From contig JABSOZ010000002.1 in assembly GCA_013215295.1 (NCBI GenBank), forward strand, positions 62,001 through 126,000: a stretch of DNA of 64,000 nt. The letters run 5' to 3'. Position numbers and translations under genes: made by a program. Shown one piece after another: positions 18,782 to 27,957 of the stretch. Under the pieces are notes generated by a model that was not told where the DNA came from, did no database searches, and saw nothing but the letters and a program-made list of their open reading frames with translations. Numbering within the stretch: the stretch's first letter is position 1; every line of letters starts with the position of its first letter. The stretch is from Colwellia sp. GTDB lineage: Bacteria; Pseudomonadota; Gammaproteobacteria; Enterobacterales; Alteromonadaceae.

Positions 18782-19149
18782 AACCAAACTCCTACTAAGA
18801 CAGTAAGTACAAACCAAAGTGCCATAGCAAATTTAGCACTGCTATTACCAGAAGCTAATTCTTCAAAATGTCCTAAGTCCATAAACAAGTGACGTACACC
18901 CATCAATATATGAAACGTTAGGGCAGAAATTATGCCAAACATAATAAATTTGAAAAAGAAGCCGTCGAGACATGCTTCAATTTGAGCAAATCCTTCAGCA
19001 GAAGATAGAGATAATGAAAGTGTCCACAACAAAATTCCGATAGCAAATACCATAATGACACCAGAAACACGGTGCAATATAGAGGCATTTGCCGCAGGAT
19101 GCATTTTAATTGTAGTCAGATCTAGGTTTACAGGACGTTGTTTTTTCAC
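18775..19149 (-). CDS. sdhC: Succinate dehydrogenase cytochrome b556 subunit
   Basis: The 124-aa protein has MKKQRPVNLDL at the start and SILHRVSGVIMVFAIGILL with the Ser/Arg quinone-site residues. A second segment, HILMGVRHLFMDLGHFEE, contains the haem His. Three membrane helices are clear. The start is GTG at 19147-19149 with AGGCG upstream. It is the first gene of the sdhCDAB-sucABCD cluster and diverges from gltA. Confidence 0.95.
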   Translation of the reverse strand: MKKQRPVNLDLTTIKMHPAANASILHRVSGVIMVFAIGILLWTLSLSLSSAEGFAQIEACLDGFFFKFIMFGIISALTFHILMGVRHLFMDLGHFEELASGNSSAKFAMALWFVLTVLVGVWLW

Positions 19150-19558
19150 GATTGCGCCTAAAGAGTTCTTTGAGCCTTCAACTTTTTTTATTATTGCTCA
19201 AATAAAAAGTAAACAATGTCTACAATTAATTGAGCAACACCCCAGCGATCTTAGTCAATATTTGTAAATTAATAAAATAATCCACAAATAAAAATTAGTT
19301 CACGTTGATTATATAGCTGAATATTTTTAATTACAATTTACTTAAGCGACAATTTAACCTTTATTTCAAAGGCTTCAGCCTATTATTTGAACTATTTTAG
19401 CAAATCTTTGACTTTAGTCTAATGTTGAAACAATAGGTTTGACTTTAAGGGGGTATAATGAAGTAGAATACGGGCAGTTTTATATTCATAAAAACTGATT
19501 AAGTTTTCACAAGCTGAATCAGAAAAGCGAATTAAATAATTTATAGGGGATTAAACAT
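19150..19558. promoter_or_regulatory. Divergent promoter region between sdhC and gltA
   Basis: This 409-base AT-rich spacer must hold promoters for both TCA-cycle operons. A TATAAT at 19454-19459 is a good -10 for gltA, but it has no matching -35 at normal spacing, suggesting activator dependence. AGGGGA lies before the gltA start. Such divergent spacers often carry ArcA or CRP sites; I could not identify one with confidence. Confidence 0.55.
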
Positions 19559-20845
19559 ATGGCTGAATCTAAAGCCACTCTCAGTATTGATGGTAACGTA
19601 GTTGCAGATTTACCAATACTTTCAGGTACCGCCGGTAACGACGTAATAGACATCAGAACTTTGGGGAATTATGGTTATTTTACTTATGACCCGGGCTTCT
19701 TAGCAACCGCTTCATGTGAATCAGCTATAACTTTTATCGACGGTGGCAAAGGTATTCTTCAACATCGTGGTTATGCTATTGATAGCCTAGCGAAACAAGC
19801 TGACTACCTAGAAGTTTGTTATATTTTGTTAAACGGCGACGCGCCGAACAAAGAACAATATGAGAAATTTAAAAGTACTATCACCAACCATACAATGGTT
19901 CATGAAAAACTAGCTCATTTCTTCCAAGGCTTCTTGCCTGACGCGCATCCAATGGCTATGGTTTGTGGTGTGGTTGGCGCTTTATCGTCTTTCTATCACA
20001 GTGATTTAGATATTGAAGATCCTGCTCAACGTATGCGCAGCGCACACCGTTTAATAGCGAAAATGCCAACGATTTCAGCAATGGCTTATAAATACAGCAT
20101 AGGACAACCATTCGTCTATCCACGTAATGATTTAAACTATGCAGAAAACTTCCTACACATGCTTTTCTCTGTACCTGCGGAAGAATATGTTGTTAGTCCA
20201 ACTGTTGCTCGTGCAATGGACAGAATATTCACATTGCATGCTGATCACGAACAAAATGCTTCAACATCAACAGTACGTCTAGCTGGCTCTTCTGGCGCAA
20301 ACCCTTACGCATGTATTGCTGCAGGTGTTGCATCATTATGGGGCCCAGCACATGGCGGCGCTAACGAAGCTTGTTTAACAATGCTTGAAGAAATAGGCAC
20401 ATTAGACCGTGTCGATGAGTTTGTTGCTCGTGCGAAAGATAAAAGTGATTCATTCCGCCTAATGGGATTTGGACATCGTGTTTATAAAAACTTTGACCCA
20501 CGCGCTACGGTAATGCGTGAAACATGTCATGAAGTATTAACAGAATTGGGTATAAAAGATCCACTGTTAGACGTGGCAATGGCACTTGAAAAAGTAGCGC
20601 TTGAAGACGCTTATTTCATTGAGAAAAAACTTTATCCAAACGTTGATTTCTACTCAGGTATCATATTGAAAGCTATTGGTATTCCAACCAATATGTTTAC
20701 AGTAATCTTTGCAATGTCTCGTACCGTTGGTTGGATTTCTCACTGGGATGAAATGTTAGGTCAACCTGGTCAAAAAATTGGTCGTCCTCGTCAAAACTAT
20801 ATCGGTGAAATTGACCGTGAATTTATACCATTGAAAGATAGATAA
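19559..20845 (+). CDS. gltA: Citrate synthase, type II
   Basis: The 428-aa protein is the length of hexameric NADH-sensitive type II citrate synthases. Motifs include [34 protein letters not shown] with a catalytic His, [24 protein letters not shown] and the C-terminal region RPRQNYIG. It condenses oxaloacetate with acetyl-CoA. The gene is divergent from sdh-suc and ends at a strong terminator. Confidence 0.98.
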   Translation: MAESKATLSIDGNVVADLPILSGTAGNDVIDIRTLGNYGYFTYDPGFLATASCESAITFIDGGKGILQHRGYAIDSLAKQADYLEVCYILLNGDAPNKEQYEKFKSTITNHTMVHEKLAHFFQGFLPDAHPMAMVCGVVGALSSFYHSDLDIEDPAQRMRSAHRLIAKMPTISAMAYKYSIGQPFVYPRNDLNYAENFLHMLFSVPAEEYVVSPTVARAMDRIFTLHADHEQNASTSTVRLAGSSGANPYACIAAGVASLWGPAHGGANEACLTMLEEIGTLDRVDEFVARAKDKSDSFRLMGFGHRVYKNFDPRATVMRETCHEVLTELGIKDPLLDVAMALEKVALEDAYFIEKKLYPNVDFYSGIILKAIGIPTNMFTVIFAMSRTVGWISHWDEMLGQPGQKIGRPRQNYIGEIDREFIPLKDR

Positions 20846-20869
20846 TTAGTTTTTTAAAATACGAAAATA

Positions 20870-20896
20870 AAAAAGGTAGCTTTCGCTACCTTTTTT
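20870..20896 (+). terminator. Intrinsic terminator of gltA
   Basis: A stem AAAAGGTAGC/GCTACCTTTT with loop TTTC is followed by a run of U, 25 bases after the gltA stop codon. The following stretch to 21131 shows no gene. Confidence 0.85.
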
Positions 20897-21131
20897 TATC
20901 TGAAATTAATGATATTAATGTGTTTTATAAAAGCACTTTACCTACTTAAACGCATGTTTTCATATTTTTAGTCTTTGAATTAACGTCACTATAAAGTACG
21001 AAAAACCTTCATTTTCTGCTAAAAAAGTCAAATCGTGCGTTAAACGCTCACTATAACAAAATAACATAACAAGTATTCACACAAAAAATAACTAAAAAAT
21101 ACAGTTACTTAAAAGTCTAAAAAAAGTATGC

Positions 21132-22118
21132 TTATGCAAATTTTATACGATATTCTTTCGGTGTGATACCCGTGAATTTTTTGAATAATTGTCGAAAACT
21201 ACTAATATCTTCATAGCCTGCTGACCAAATAATTTTGTTTATTGGATCTGTGCTATTTTCTAGCTTCGCTTTTACATGTTCAACTCTAATTCTTTGTAAA
21301 TAACTTATTGGTGTTTCATTTGTCGCTAGCTTAAAACGTCGTTTAAAAGTTCGTGATCCTAAACCAACATATTCAGCTAAACGTTCAATGGAAATACTTT
21401 GTTTAAAGTGTCCTTCTAACCATTCTTGTGCTTTTAATATAGCCTGGTCTTCATGCTTTTTTTGACTTTGAAAAGAAACATAGGGAGACTGCTTTTGTCT
21501 TACAGGATCAAATACCATCAATTTAGCACAATCTGTTGCGACCTCTCGGCCAATAGATTTTTCGATCAAATATAAAGCTAAATCGATATATGCCGTAGCA
21601 CCTCCGGAGCAAATAACATCACCATTATCTACAATAAGCTGATCACTGTCTAAACGTATGAAAGGGTATAGTTTCCTAAAAAGATCTGCACTACGCCAAT
21701 GCGTTGTGGCAATTTTTTTAGCAAGTAAACCACACTCGGCTAATAAAAAACTACCAGTACAGTAACTGGTAATTATAGTTCCCTGCTCATAACAATATTT
21801 AAGCCAAGGCTCAACTTCATCTTTTTGTTCCATGGTTACTGATTCAGCGCAGCAATCAAGTACTGGCTTAACCGAAGATGATACAACAATAATATCGGGA
21901 ACTGATTGATGGTTGAGCAGCTGAGTTGGCATAACTTGAATACCGTTATAACCTAGAACTGGTTTGTCATCGATCGTTACAATCTGACAATCAAGCGTGT
22001 CTTTTATGCCATCACCATAACGTTCTATTGCACAATAGTTAGCTGCATATATAACATCTAAAATACCATACAATGCTGAAACAACGCATTTGTTAGTAGC
22101 CAGAATAACAATTTTCAT
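21132..22118 (-). CDS. GlxA-family AraC-type transcriptional regulator
   Basis: I start at the ATG at 22118 (MKIVILATNKCVVSALYG), which has GAGAG just upstream, and not at the longer frame nine codons earlier. The 328-aa product has an N-terminal DJ-1/PfpI-like amidotransferase-fold domain (about 1-170; SYCTGSFLLAECGLL holds the Cys elbow; TTHWRSADLF follows) and a C-terminal AraC DNA-binding domain (about 220-325; YVGLGSRTFKRRFKLATNETP and YLQRIRVEHVKAKLE). Such regulators control catabolic genes in response to small molecules. No target is evident; the divergent 89-aa membrane protein gene is a candidate. Confidence 0.9.
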   Translation of the reverse strand: MKIVILATNKCVVSALYGILDVIYAANYCAIERYGDGIKDTLDCQIVTIDDKPVLGYNGIQVMPTQLLNHQSVPDIIVVSSSVKPVLDCCAESVTMEQKDEVEPWLKYCYEQGTIITSYCTGSFLLAECGLLAKKIATTHWRSADLFRKLYPFIRLDSDQLIVDNGDVICSGGATAYIDLALYLIEKSIGREVATDCAKLMVFDPVRQKQSPYVSFQSQKKHEDQAILKAQEWLEGHFKQSISIERLAEYVGLGSRTFKRRFKLATNETPISYLQRIRVEHVKAKLENSTDPINKIIWSAGYEDISSFRQLFKKFTGITPKEYRIKFA

Positions 22119-22240
22119 ATAACTCTCAAAAAGACAATGACACATTAAGCATGAATAATGTCAAATATGCCACTCATTGTTCCTATATGCAAGCGGTAAA
22201 ATATTCCTTATTAGCAAAATAACGATTGAGGAAATACCCC

Positions 22241-22510
22241 ATGAAACTACTTTTTTATGTCTTAACTATTGTCCATCGTTCAGCATTAGTGTGCCTTCTT
22301 ATTGCGTTCGCATTAACACCATTGTTTGTTGAATTAAGTATTTTTACTGTTTATGTAGTTTTACCAACAATATTCATACTGTTGTCTATTTCTACAATTT
22401 ATATTGAAAATACTTTATATAAATATCAGAAAGAGTTAATTACTGATAAAAAACCTAAAAGCACCAAGAAATGTCTTATTCACTATGGGATTTGCTGTCT
22501 TCACCATTGA
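22241..22510 (+). CDS. Small inner-membrane protein of unknown function
   Basis: The ATG at 22241 is preceded by GAGGAAA, so I use it and not the frame-start 15 bases upstream. The 89-aa product has two hydrophobic helices (about residues 8-30 and 35-55) and a short basic, Cys-containing tail (KKCLIHYGICCLHH). It is divergent from the GlxA-type regulator gene, sharing the promoter region. No family recognised. Confidence 0.6.
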   Translation: MKLLFYVLTIVHRSALVCLLIAFALTPLFVELSIFTVYVVLPTIFILLSISTIYIENTLYKYQKELITDKKPKSTKKCLIHYGICCLHH

Positions 22511-22553
22511 TTCACCACTATAATGTTCAAAATTTATAAATTATAAAAATTAT

Positions 22554-23354
22554 ATGTCTGAATATCAAATGAGATTCGGTGGTATTGCACGCCTGTATGG
22601 CGTTGCAGGTGCAACCTTGTTAGAAAAAGCACACTTTTGTGTAATTGGCATTGGTGGTGTTGGCTCTTGGGCTGCAGAGTCTTTAGCAAGAACAGGTATA
22701 GGAGCGATCACATTAATCGATCTAGATGATATATGCACAACTAACATTAACCGGCAGATTCACGCACTTAGCCAGACTATTGGTGATAGTAAAGTTGAAG
22801 TGATGGCGGAAAGAATTAAGCAAATTAATCCTGATTGTCGGGTTAATGTTATCGAAGACTTTGTTACGTTGGATAATATACGTGAATTATTGACCAATGA
22901 TTTTGACTATGTCATTGATGCAATTGATTCAGTAAAAGTTAAAACAGCCATTATCGCTCATTGTAAGCGAAACAAGTTACCAATAATTACTATTGGTGGT
23001 GCTGGCGGCCAAACGGATCCAAGCAAAATTAAACTTTGCGATTTGAGCCAAACTTTTCAAGATCCATTGTTAGCAAAAGTAAAAAATCAACTACGTCGTG
23101 AATTCAACTTTCCTAAAGCCGATGCAAAAACAAGTAATAAACGAAAATTTTCAATTGATGCCGTTTTTTCAACTGAGCAATTGGTTTACCCTGATGATGA
23201 AGGGAATGTTTGTCACGCTAAGAAAACACAAAAAGGTGCGGTTCGGTTAGATTGCAGTTCGGGTTTTGGAGCCGTCACTCACGTTACAGCGAGTTTTGCT
23301 TTTTTTGCCACAAGTCTTGCGATTAAAAAGTATCTCGCTAAACGTAAAGTTTAA
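22554..23354 (+). CDS. tcdA: tRNA threonylcarbamoyladenosine dehydratase
   Basis: The 266-aa protein belongs to the ThiF/E1-like family. FCVIGIGGVGSWAAESLARTG is the nucleotide-binding glycine loop region (GIGGVGS), then LIDLDDICTTNINRQ holds the adenylation Arg, and TIGGAGGQTDPSKI is characteristic of TcdA/CsdL. It cyclises t6A37 of tRNAs to ct6A in an ATP-dependent reaction that relies on the CsdA-CsdE sulfur-transfer pair in E. coli. The convergent neighbour encodes a fused CsdA-CsdE, and the two genes overlap by four bases at their ends. Confidence 0.95.
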   Translation: MSEYQMRFGGIARLYGVAGATLLEKAHFCVIGIGGVGSWAAESLARTGIGAITLIDLDDICTTNINRQIHALSQTIGDSKVEVMAERIKQINPDCRVNVIEDFVTLDNIRELLTNDFDYVIDAIDSVKVKTAIIAHCKRNKLPIITIGGAGGQTDPSKIKLCDLSQTFQDPLLAKVKNQLRREFNFPKADAKTSNKRKFSIDAVFSTEQLVYPDDEGNVCHAKKTQKGAVRLDCSSGFGAVTHVTASFAFFATSLAIKKYLAKRKV

Positions 23355-25030
23355 ACTTGAGTCGCTAACATTCTTATTTTTTCGACAATCGCTTTAACAC
23401 CATTGTTTCGTGATGGACTCAAATGTTGTGTTAAACCGAGTTCGTCAAAATAGGCATGATTATCGAACATTAATATTTGCTGGGATGTCATATTCTGAAA
23501 TGCAGCTAATATTATCACCATTAAGCCTCGGATGACTTTAGCGTCACTATCGCAACGAAAAAAGAACTCCCCTTGAGGGTTTTTAGAGCCATATAACCAA
23601 GCATTACTTTCGCACCCTTGAATCAAGGACGTGTTATTACATAAATTTTTATCCATTCTATCTAATGTTTTCCCAAGTAACATTATTTCTCTATGACGAG
23701 AGTCCCAACCTTTTAATTGATTGAAACGCTCTATCATTTCCATTTCATTATCTGAATGGGAAACTTGTCCAGTTACTTTTTCAGTAAAAATGATATTATC
23801 CGGATTTTCATCAGTACTTTGAATGAGTAATTTCAGCTTTTCAATGAAAAAGTCAACTTCAGAAAAGGTATTATAAGCGGCTAATGAAACTCTAATACAA
23901 CCCGTTAATTTTAGATATTCCATTAATGGCATGGCGCAATGATGGCCACTCCTTAGAGCAATACCATTTGCATCCAGTCCACTGGCAATATCATGATTAT
24001 GTGAACCACGAACTGTAAATGATATTACGCCTATATCAGGTTTTCCTTCAGCAACAAATTCTACCAATTTTATCTGGGTTAATTTTTCATAACAGTACTT
24101 TGTCAATTGTTGTTCGTATTCAGCTAATTTGACTAAGCCAAATGAATTAATAAATTTTATACTGGCAGCAAAAGCGATAACACCGGCATAATTAGGTGTT
24201 CCTGCTTCAAATTTGAAGGGCAGTTTATCAAATGTTGTGCCATTAAAACTCACGCTTTTAATCATTTCACCGCCACCTTGATAAGGAGGCATTGCTTCTA
24301 ATAATTCACGACGACCATATAAAACACCCACGCCTGTTGGGCCAAACATTTTATGTGCTGAAAATACATAAAAATCACAATCTAAAGATTCCATATTTAG
24401 TGATAAATGAGCACAAGCTTGGGCACCATCAACAACTGTTATTGCTTTGTATTTTTTAGCTAAAGATATTATTCTTTTTATCGGATTAACTTTACCAATT
24501 ACATTAGATATATGAGAGAAACTGACAATTTTTGTTTTAACGTTAAAATAATTGTCCAATAAATTTTCATCTATAACACCGCTTGATGTTAAAGGTAAGA
24601 CTTTAATGATTGCACCTTTTTTTTCGGCAATCATTTGCCAAGGTACTATATTAGCGTGGTGTTCCGCATGACTTAGTAATATTTCGTCACCTGGTTGTAA
24701 ATTTTCATGTCCCCAGCTTTGTGCTATTAAGTTAATACCGGCTGTCGTACCTGAAGTCCAAATAACCTCATCCAAATGTTTTGCCTTTATAAACCGCTGA
24801 ACTTCAATTCTAGCGTCTTCAAAAGCTGATGTAGCTTTTGCACTTAACGTATGGGATGCACGATGCACATTTGCATTAAATTTTTCGTAGACTTCGACCT
24901 CAGTAGCAATAACAACAGCTGGCTTTTGAGTTGTAGCGCCATTGTCAAAATATACTAATGGACGATTATTGACTTTTTTATCAAGCAAAGGAAAGTGTTT
25001 ACGAAAAATGGAGACATCAAATTTATTCAT
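23351..25030 (-). CDS. Fused cysteine desulfurase-SufE-like sulfur acceptor (CsdA-CsdE type)
   Basis: I start at the ATG at 25030 (MNKFDVSIFRKHFPLL), the usual family beginning; the frame is open 19 codons further upstream. The 559-aa product joins two proteins. Residues about 1-410 are a class V aminotransferase-fold cysteine desulfurase with the PLP lysine in SAHKMFGPTG (about Lys227) and the persulfide Cys in SGHHCAMPLM (about Cys365). Residues about 430-555 are a SufE/CsdE domain with IQGCESNAW (about Cys473). The fusion would pass sulfur within one chain. It is convergent with tcdA, a functional partner in E. coli. Confidence 0.92.
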   Translation of the reverse strand: MNKFDVSIFRKHFPLLDKKVNNRPLVYFDNGATTQKPAVVIATEVEVYEKFNANVHRASHTLSAKATSAFEDARIEVQRFIKAKHLDEVIWTSGTTAGINLIAQSWGHENLQPGDEILLSHAEHHANIVPWQMIAEKKGAIIKVLPLTSSGVIDENLLDNYFNVKTKIVSFSHISNVIGKVNPIKRIISLAKKYKAITVVDGAQACAHLSLNMESLDCDFYVFSAHKMFGPTGVGVLYGRRELLEAMPPYQGGGEMIKSVSFNGTTFDKLPFKFEAGTPNYAGVIAFAASIKFINSFGLVKLAEYEQQLTKYCYEKLTQIKLVEFVAEGKPDIGVISFTVRGSHNHDIASGLDANGIALRSGHHCAMPLMEYLKLTGCIRVSLAAYNTFSEVDFFIEKLKLLIQSTDENPDNIIFTEKVTGQVSHSDNEMEMIERFNQLKGWDSRHREIMLLGKTLDRMDKNLCNNTSLIQGCESNAWLYGSKNPQGEFFFRCDSDAKVIRGLMVIILAAFQNMTSQQILMFDNHAYFDELGLTQHLSPSRNNGVKAIVEKIRMLATQV

Positions 25031-25206
25031 GAAAAAATTACATTTTAAGATAATAATACTTAAATAATTATACCCTACATTACCCAAAGAACAGATCTTT
25101 TAAACAATCAAAAGCATTGATTTGTTTTTAGACAATAGTCCAAAAACTAGATGAAATTACCAGTTTAGACTACTATTAGACAGAGAGGAAAATAGAGGAC
25201 AGTCGT

Positions 25207-25488
25207 ATGAAATTATTTTCATGGTTCATTAAAACAGATAAACGTTCAAAAACTCAACAAGAGAGTTTAAAAAAATCAGTAATCAAAGAATTAGAGAATA
25301 CATTAGATGATGAATTAAATACTTTTAATAACAACACCATGTGGCCAATAGCAAAAGTTAAAACAACGACGATGATTATTAAAAAACCGGAAAAAAAAGA
25401 TAAACAAGATCTAAATGACAAGATCACTAAACCTTCAAATAAAGCAGTAGATTTAAGCTTAGTTACTATTCCCCTAGCTCATCAGTAG
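25207..25488 (+). CDS. Hypothetical basic protein
   Basis: The 93-aa product is Lys-rich and Thr-rich without a signal peptide or membrane helix (MKLFSWFIKTDKRSKTQQES). GAGGACA lies before the ATG. It ends before a bidirectional terminator. No family recognised; short length leaves some doubt, but the ribosome site and terminator support a gene. Confidence 0.5.
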   Translation: MKLFSWFIKTDKRSKTQQESLKKSVIKELENTLDDELNTFNNNTMWPIAKVKTTTMIIKKPEKKDKQDLNDKITKPSNKAVDLSLVTIPLAHQ

Positions 25489-25512
25489 GCGCTCTATTCT
25501 AAAGTAGTAGAT

Positions 25513-25540
25513 AAAAAATAACGTGAAAGCGTTATTTTTT
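25513..25540. terminator. Bidirectional terminator
   Basis: A stem AAAAAATAACG/CGTTATTTTTT with a 6-base loop lies between the convergent 93-aa gene and the metallopeptidase-like gene, with U runs on both strands. It overlaps the minus-strand stop codon by one base. Confidence 0.75.
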
Positions 25541-26931
25541 TACTTTGTTGCCTGCAAAACATTATGAGTAAAATGAGGCATTAAATATTTATCGGGATTA
25601 TCCACTAACATTCTCATGTATAAATCAGGAAATTTTTCTTCGAAGTAACGTAAAGCTGTTCTTTGTTTTAAAGCTCTAATTGAAACAAAGTTTTTTTCAT
25701 TACAGCTCTCCGCGATAAAAGCGCCTACTGTATCAAGTTCTTCATCTAATGTTCCTAACTTCCATCCTTCTGTTGTCCTACTTACTAGCTGCGTATGACT
25801 TGATATATACTTACCCCAAGGTAACTGGTTTAGTATTTTTTGGCGAACGACTTTTCTTGAACCTTGATATAAGCGGGGTAAGATAGCAATATTGTGAGAG
25901 AACATTGATTTTTGCACCGCAGAGCATCTGAAATGGTTTTTTGGTAATGGATACTCATCAATAAACCCAAGAAGATGAGTAAGCTCATGAAAGAACACTT
26001 CTTCAGTGTCATGGCTATCGATATATAATATACCTGAGTTCACATTAGCACCGCCTTCATCTACGAGGACAGCGATAAATCTATTATTAGTTAAGCCTTT
26101 TTTATTCTGCCAAATAGATTCGTCACACGCAATAGCTTCATTTTTCCTGTGATGACAATTAAGCTCTACTTTGCTGATATATTTAACCGATGAAAAGCAA
26201 AGGTATGGCTTCAATAACTCAACATTTGGAGATGAGATAAGTTTTTCAAAATACTCTAGATTGTCTAAATTTGTCGCAAATGGTGCAATTTTCGCCAAAC
26301 ATTCAGTTTCAGTTTCAGTTTCTAAAGTTGGACTATCTATAATCCCGTACTTCTCCAGCTTTTTATAAAAAAGTTGATGTTCAACTTTTTGATTAACAGC
26401 TTCAATCGTCTTGAACTGCGATGAATATTGTTCTACATTTTTAAGTTCGCCTTTTAATAGTGAAATTTCGATTAAAAGTGTTAACGCAGAAGTATCATAC
26501 TTAATGGGTAATAATAGTTTTTCAGCCACTACCAACTGGTTATTATCCACATAAATTTGGGCTAATAATACTTTTGCGCCAAGATGCCCTAAACGAACTG
26601 CTTGTAATAACCACAGTTCAATACTTCTATTGGTATCAAAAGTTCCATCTTGTTTATCAATGTAGTAATTGGCTAGCTTGAATGAAACATCACCATCAAC
26701 TTTTGCGAGTGCTTTAGCAATATTTTGCCATCTATTGTCATCTACTCCATAAATATTTAATTTTTTGTATAACATGGATTTTAGACCCAATTGACTGATA
26801 TAAGTTAATTGAGCACGCGTTCCATGGCCATTTTCCACAGCGGTAACTAAAGAGCTTAACCAAAAAAAAGAGCTCGCCGACATTATTGTCAACAAGCTCA
26901 GTATGATTAAAATTTTTTTATATTGGTTCAC
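25540..26931 (-). CDS. Membrane-anchored protein with Sel1/TPR-like repeats and a metzincin-like zinc motif
   Basis: The 463-aa protein has an N-terminal membrane anchor (residues 8-30), helical repeats at about 65-200 (FKLANYYIDKQDG, AVRLGHLGAKVLLAQIYVDN, Sel1-like) and a C-terminal domain with HELTHLLGFID at residues 315-325. This fits H-E-x-x-H-x-x-G-x-x-D, the metzincin pattern with Asp as third ligand, as in snapalysin-type peptidases. Glu316 would be catalytic. It follows nlpI with a 28-base gap, so it likely shares that operon. NlpI is known as an adaptor for periplasmic proteases; a functional link here is speculative. The family is otherwise unknown to me. Confidence 0.75.
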   Translation of the reverse strand: MNQYKKILIILSLLTIMSASSFFWLSSLVTAVENGHGTRAQLTYISQLGLKSMLYKKLNIYGVDDNRWQNIAKALAKVDGDVSFKLANYYIDKQDGTFDTNRSIELWLLQAVRLGHLGAKVLLAQIYVDNNQLVVAEKLLLPIKYDTSALTLLIEISLLKGELKNVEQYSSQFKTIEAVNQKVEHQLFYKKLEKYGIIDSPTLETETETECLAKIAPFATNLDNLEYFEKLISSPNVELLKPYLCFSSVKYISKVELNCHHRKNEAIACDESIWQNKKGLTNNRFIAVLVDEGGANVNSGILYIDSHDTEEVFFHELTHLLGFIDEYPLPKNHFRCSAVQKSMFSHNIAILPRLYQGSRKVVRQKILNQLPWGKYISSHTQLVSRTTEGWKLGTLDEELDTVGAFIAESCNEKNFVSIRALKQRTALRYFEEKFPDLYMRMLVDNPDKYLMPHFTHNVLQATK

Positions 26932-26959
26932 GAATATTTCTAAAAGTATTTTTATATAT

Positions 26960-27859
26960 TTATTTTGAAGGTACGTCTGTATTCACGACATTTTTTTTCA
27001 ATAAATCTAACTCAAGCTTAGCGTATCGGTGTTCAACAAACTCGTAAACATTGGTACTCAATGCTAATTTGAAGAAGTTCGCCGCAGATTTTTTATTTCC
27101 TTTTAACTGATAATATTTTCCTAAGTAGAAGTAGGCTTCACATAAACGTTCACTTAAAGCCTTGTTTGAATTTACGCCGGTTGATAATTGACTAACAAAC
27201 TGTTGAACCGAAATATTTCCAAGATACATTTCAATGATACTTTTCGCCCAGATGTTCTCGTCAACTAAAGCGACAGAACGCTGCAATATAATTTGAGCAT
27301 TTACGCTATCTGTTGCATATTCAGCTAAGTATAACCATAAGATACGGTATGGATCACTTTCTTTACGTTGATGGAATGTACTAAAATCGTCAATGGAAAG
27401 CTCCGACCGACCTCCATAATATAGCGCAATACCGCGGTTTAAATAGGCGTATTCATGTTTTGGATCTAAATCAATTGCAGAATCAAACGCTTCATAGGCT
27501 TGGTTAAATTCTTGTAATTGTGTGTAATGGATCCCTAAGAAGTTATAGGCATCGACAAAATCAGGCTTTAGACGTAATGCTCGATTAAAATCAAGACGGG
27601 CTAATGACCGTAAACCAACACTGTCATAAATAACGCCTCGGTCATAATAGAGCTCAGCTCGTTGTACATCTGTTATTTTAGCGCGTTGAATAACATCCGT
27701 TAAACGTGCAATGGCTATTTCACTTTTATAATTAATGGCAAGTGGCTCTGCAATGATCAATTGATTCATTAAAACAGCAGAAGAGTCTATTTGATTGCTT
27801 GCACAACCTTGAACAGCGGAAATGGCGATGACAAAAACTATTTTGAAGAGTTTATTCAC
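26960..27859 (-). CDS. nlpI: Lipoprotein NlpI, TPR protein
   Basis: The 299-aa product has a lipoprotein signal with lipobox VQGC and several TPR motifs: AELYYDRGVIYDSVGLRSLA, VDAYNFLGIHYTQLQEFNQA and EYAYLNRGIALYYGG. Length and position directly after pnp match E. coli nlpI. NlpI is an outer-membrane adaptor that brings peptidoglycan hydrolases to periplasmic proteases. A terminator in the pnp-nlpI spacer would reduce read-through from pnp. Confidence 0.93.
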   Translation of the reverse strand: MNKLFKIVFVIAISAVQGCASNQIDSSAVLMNQLIIAEPLAINYKSEIAIARLTDVIQRAKITDVQRAELYYDRGVIYDSVGLRSLARLDFNRALRLKPDFVDAYNFLGIHYTQLQEFNQAYEAFDSAIDLDPKHEYAYLNRGIALYYGGRSELSIDDFSTFHQRKESDPYRILWLYLAEYATDSVNAQIILQRSVALVDENIWAKSIIEMYLGNISVQQFVSQLSTGVNSNKALSERLCEAYFYLGKYYQLKGNKKSAANFFKLALSTNVYEFVEHRYAKLELDLLKKNVVNTDVPSK

Positions 27860-27910
27860 TGAAAAAATGCACCTAATGAAATATATTTATTTACTTAATT
27901 TGAGTATATA

Positions 27911-27938
27911 AAAAAGGGAGCCGTCAGGCTCCCTTTTT
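27911..27938 (-). terminator. Intrinsic terminator after pnp
   Basis: A 12-bp stem (AAAAAGGGAGCC with GGCTCCCTTTTT) and loop GTCA lie 20 bases after the pnp stop codon, with a U run on the minus strand. Confidence 0.85.
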
Positions 27939-27957
27939 ATGTAACTTTTTAAGTAAG

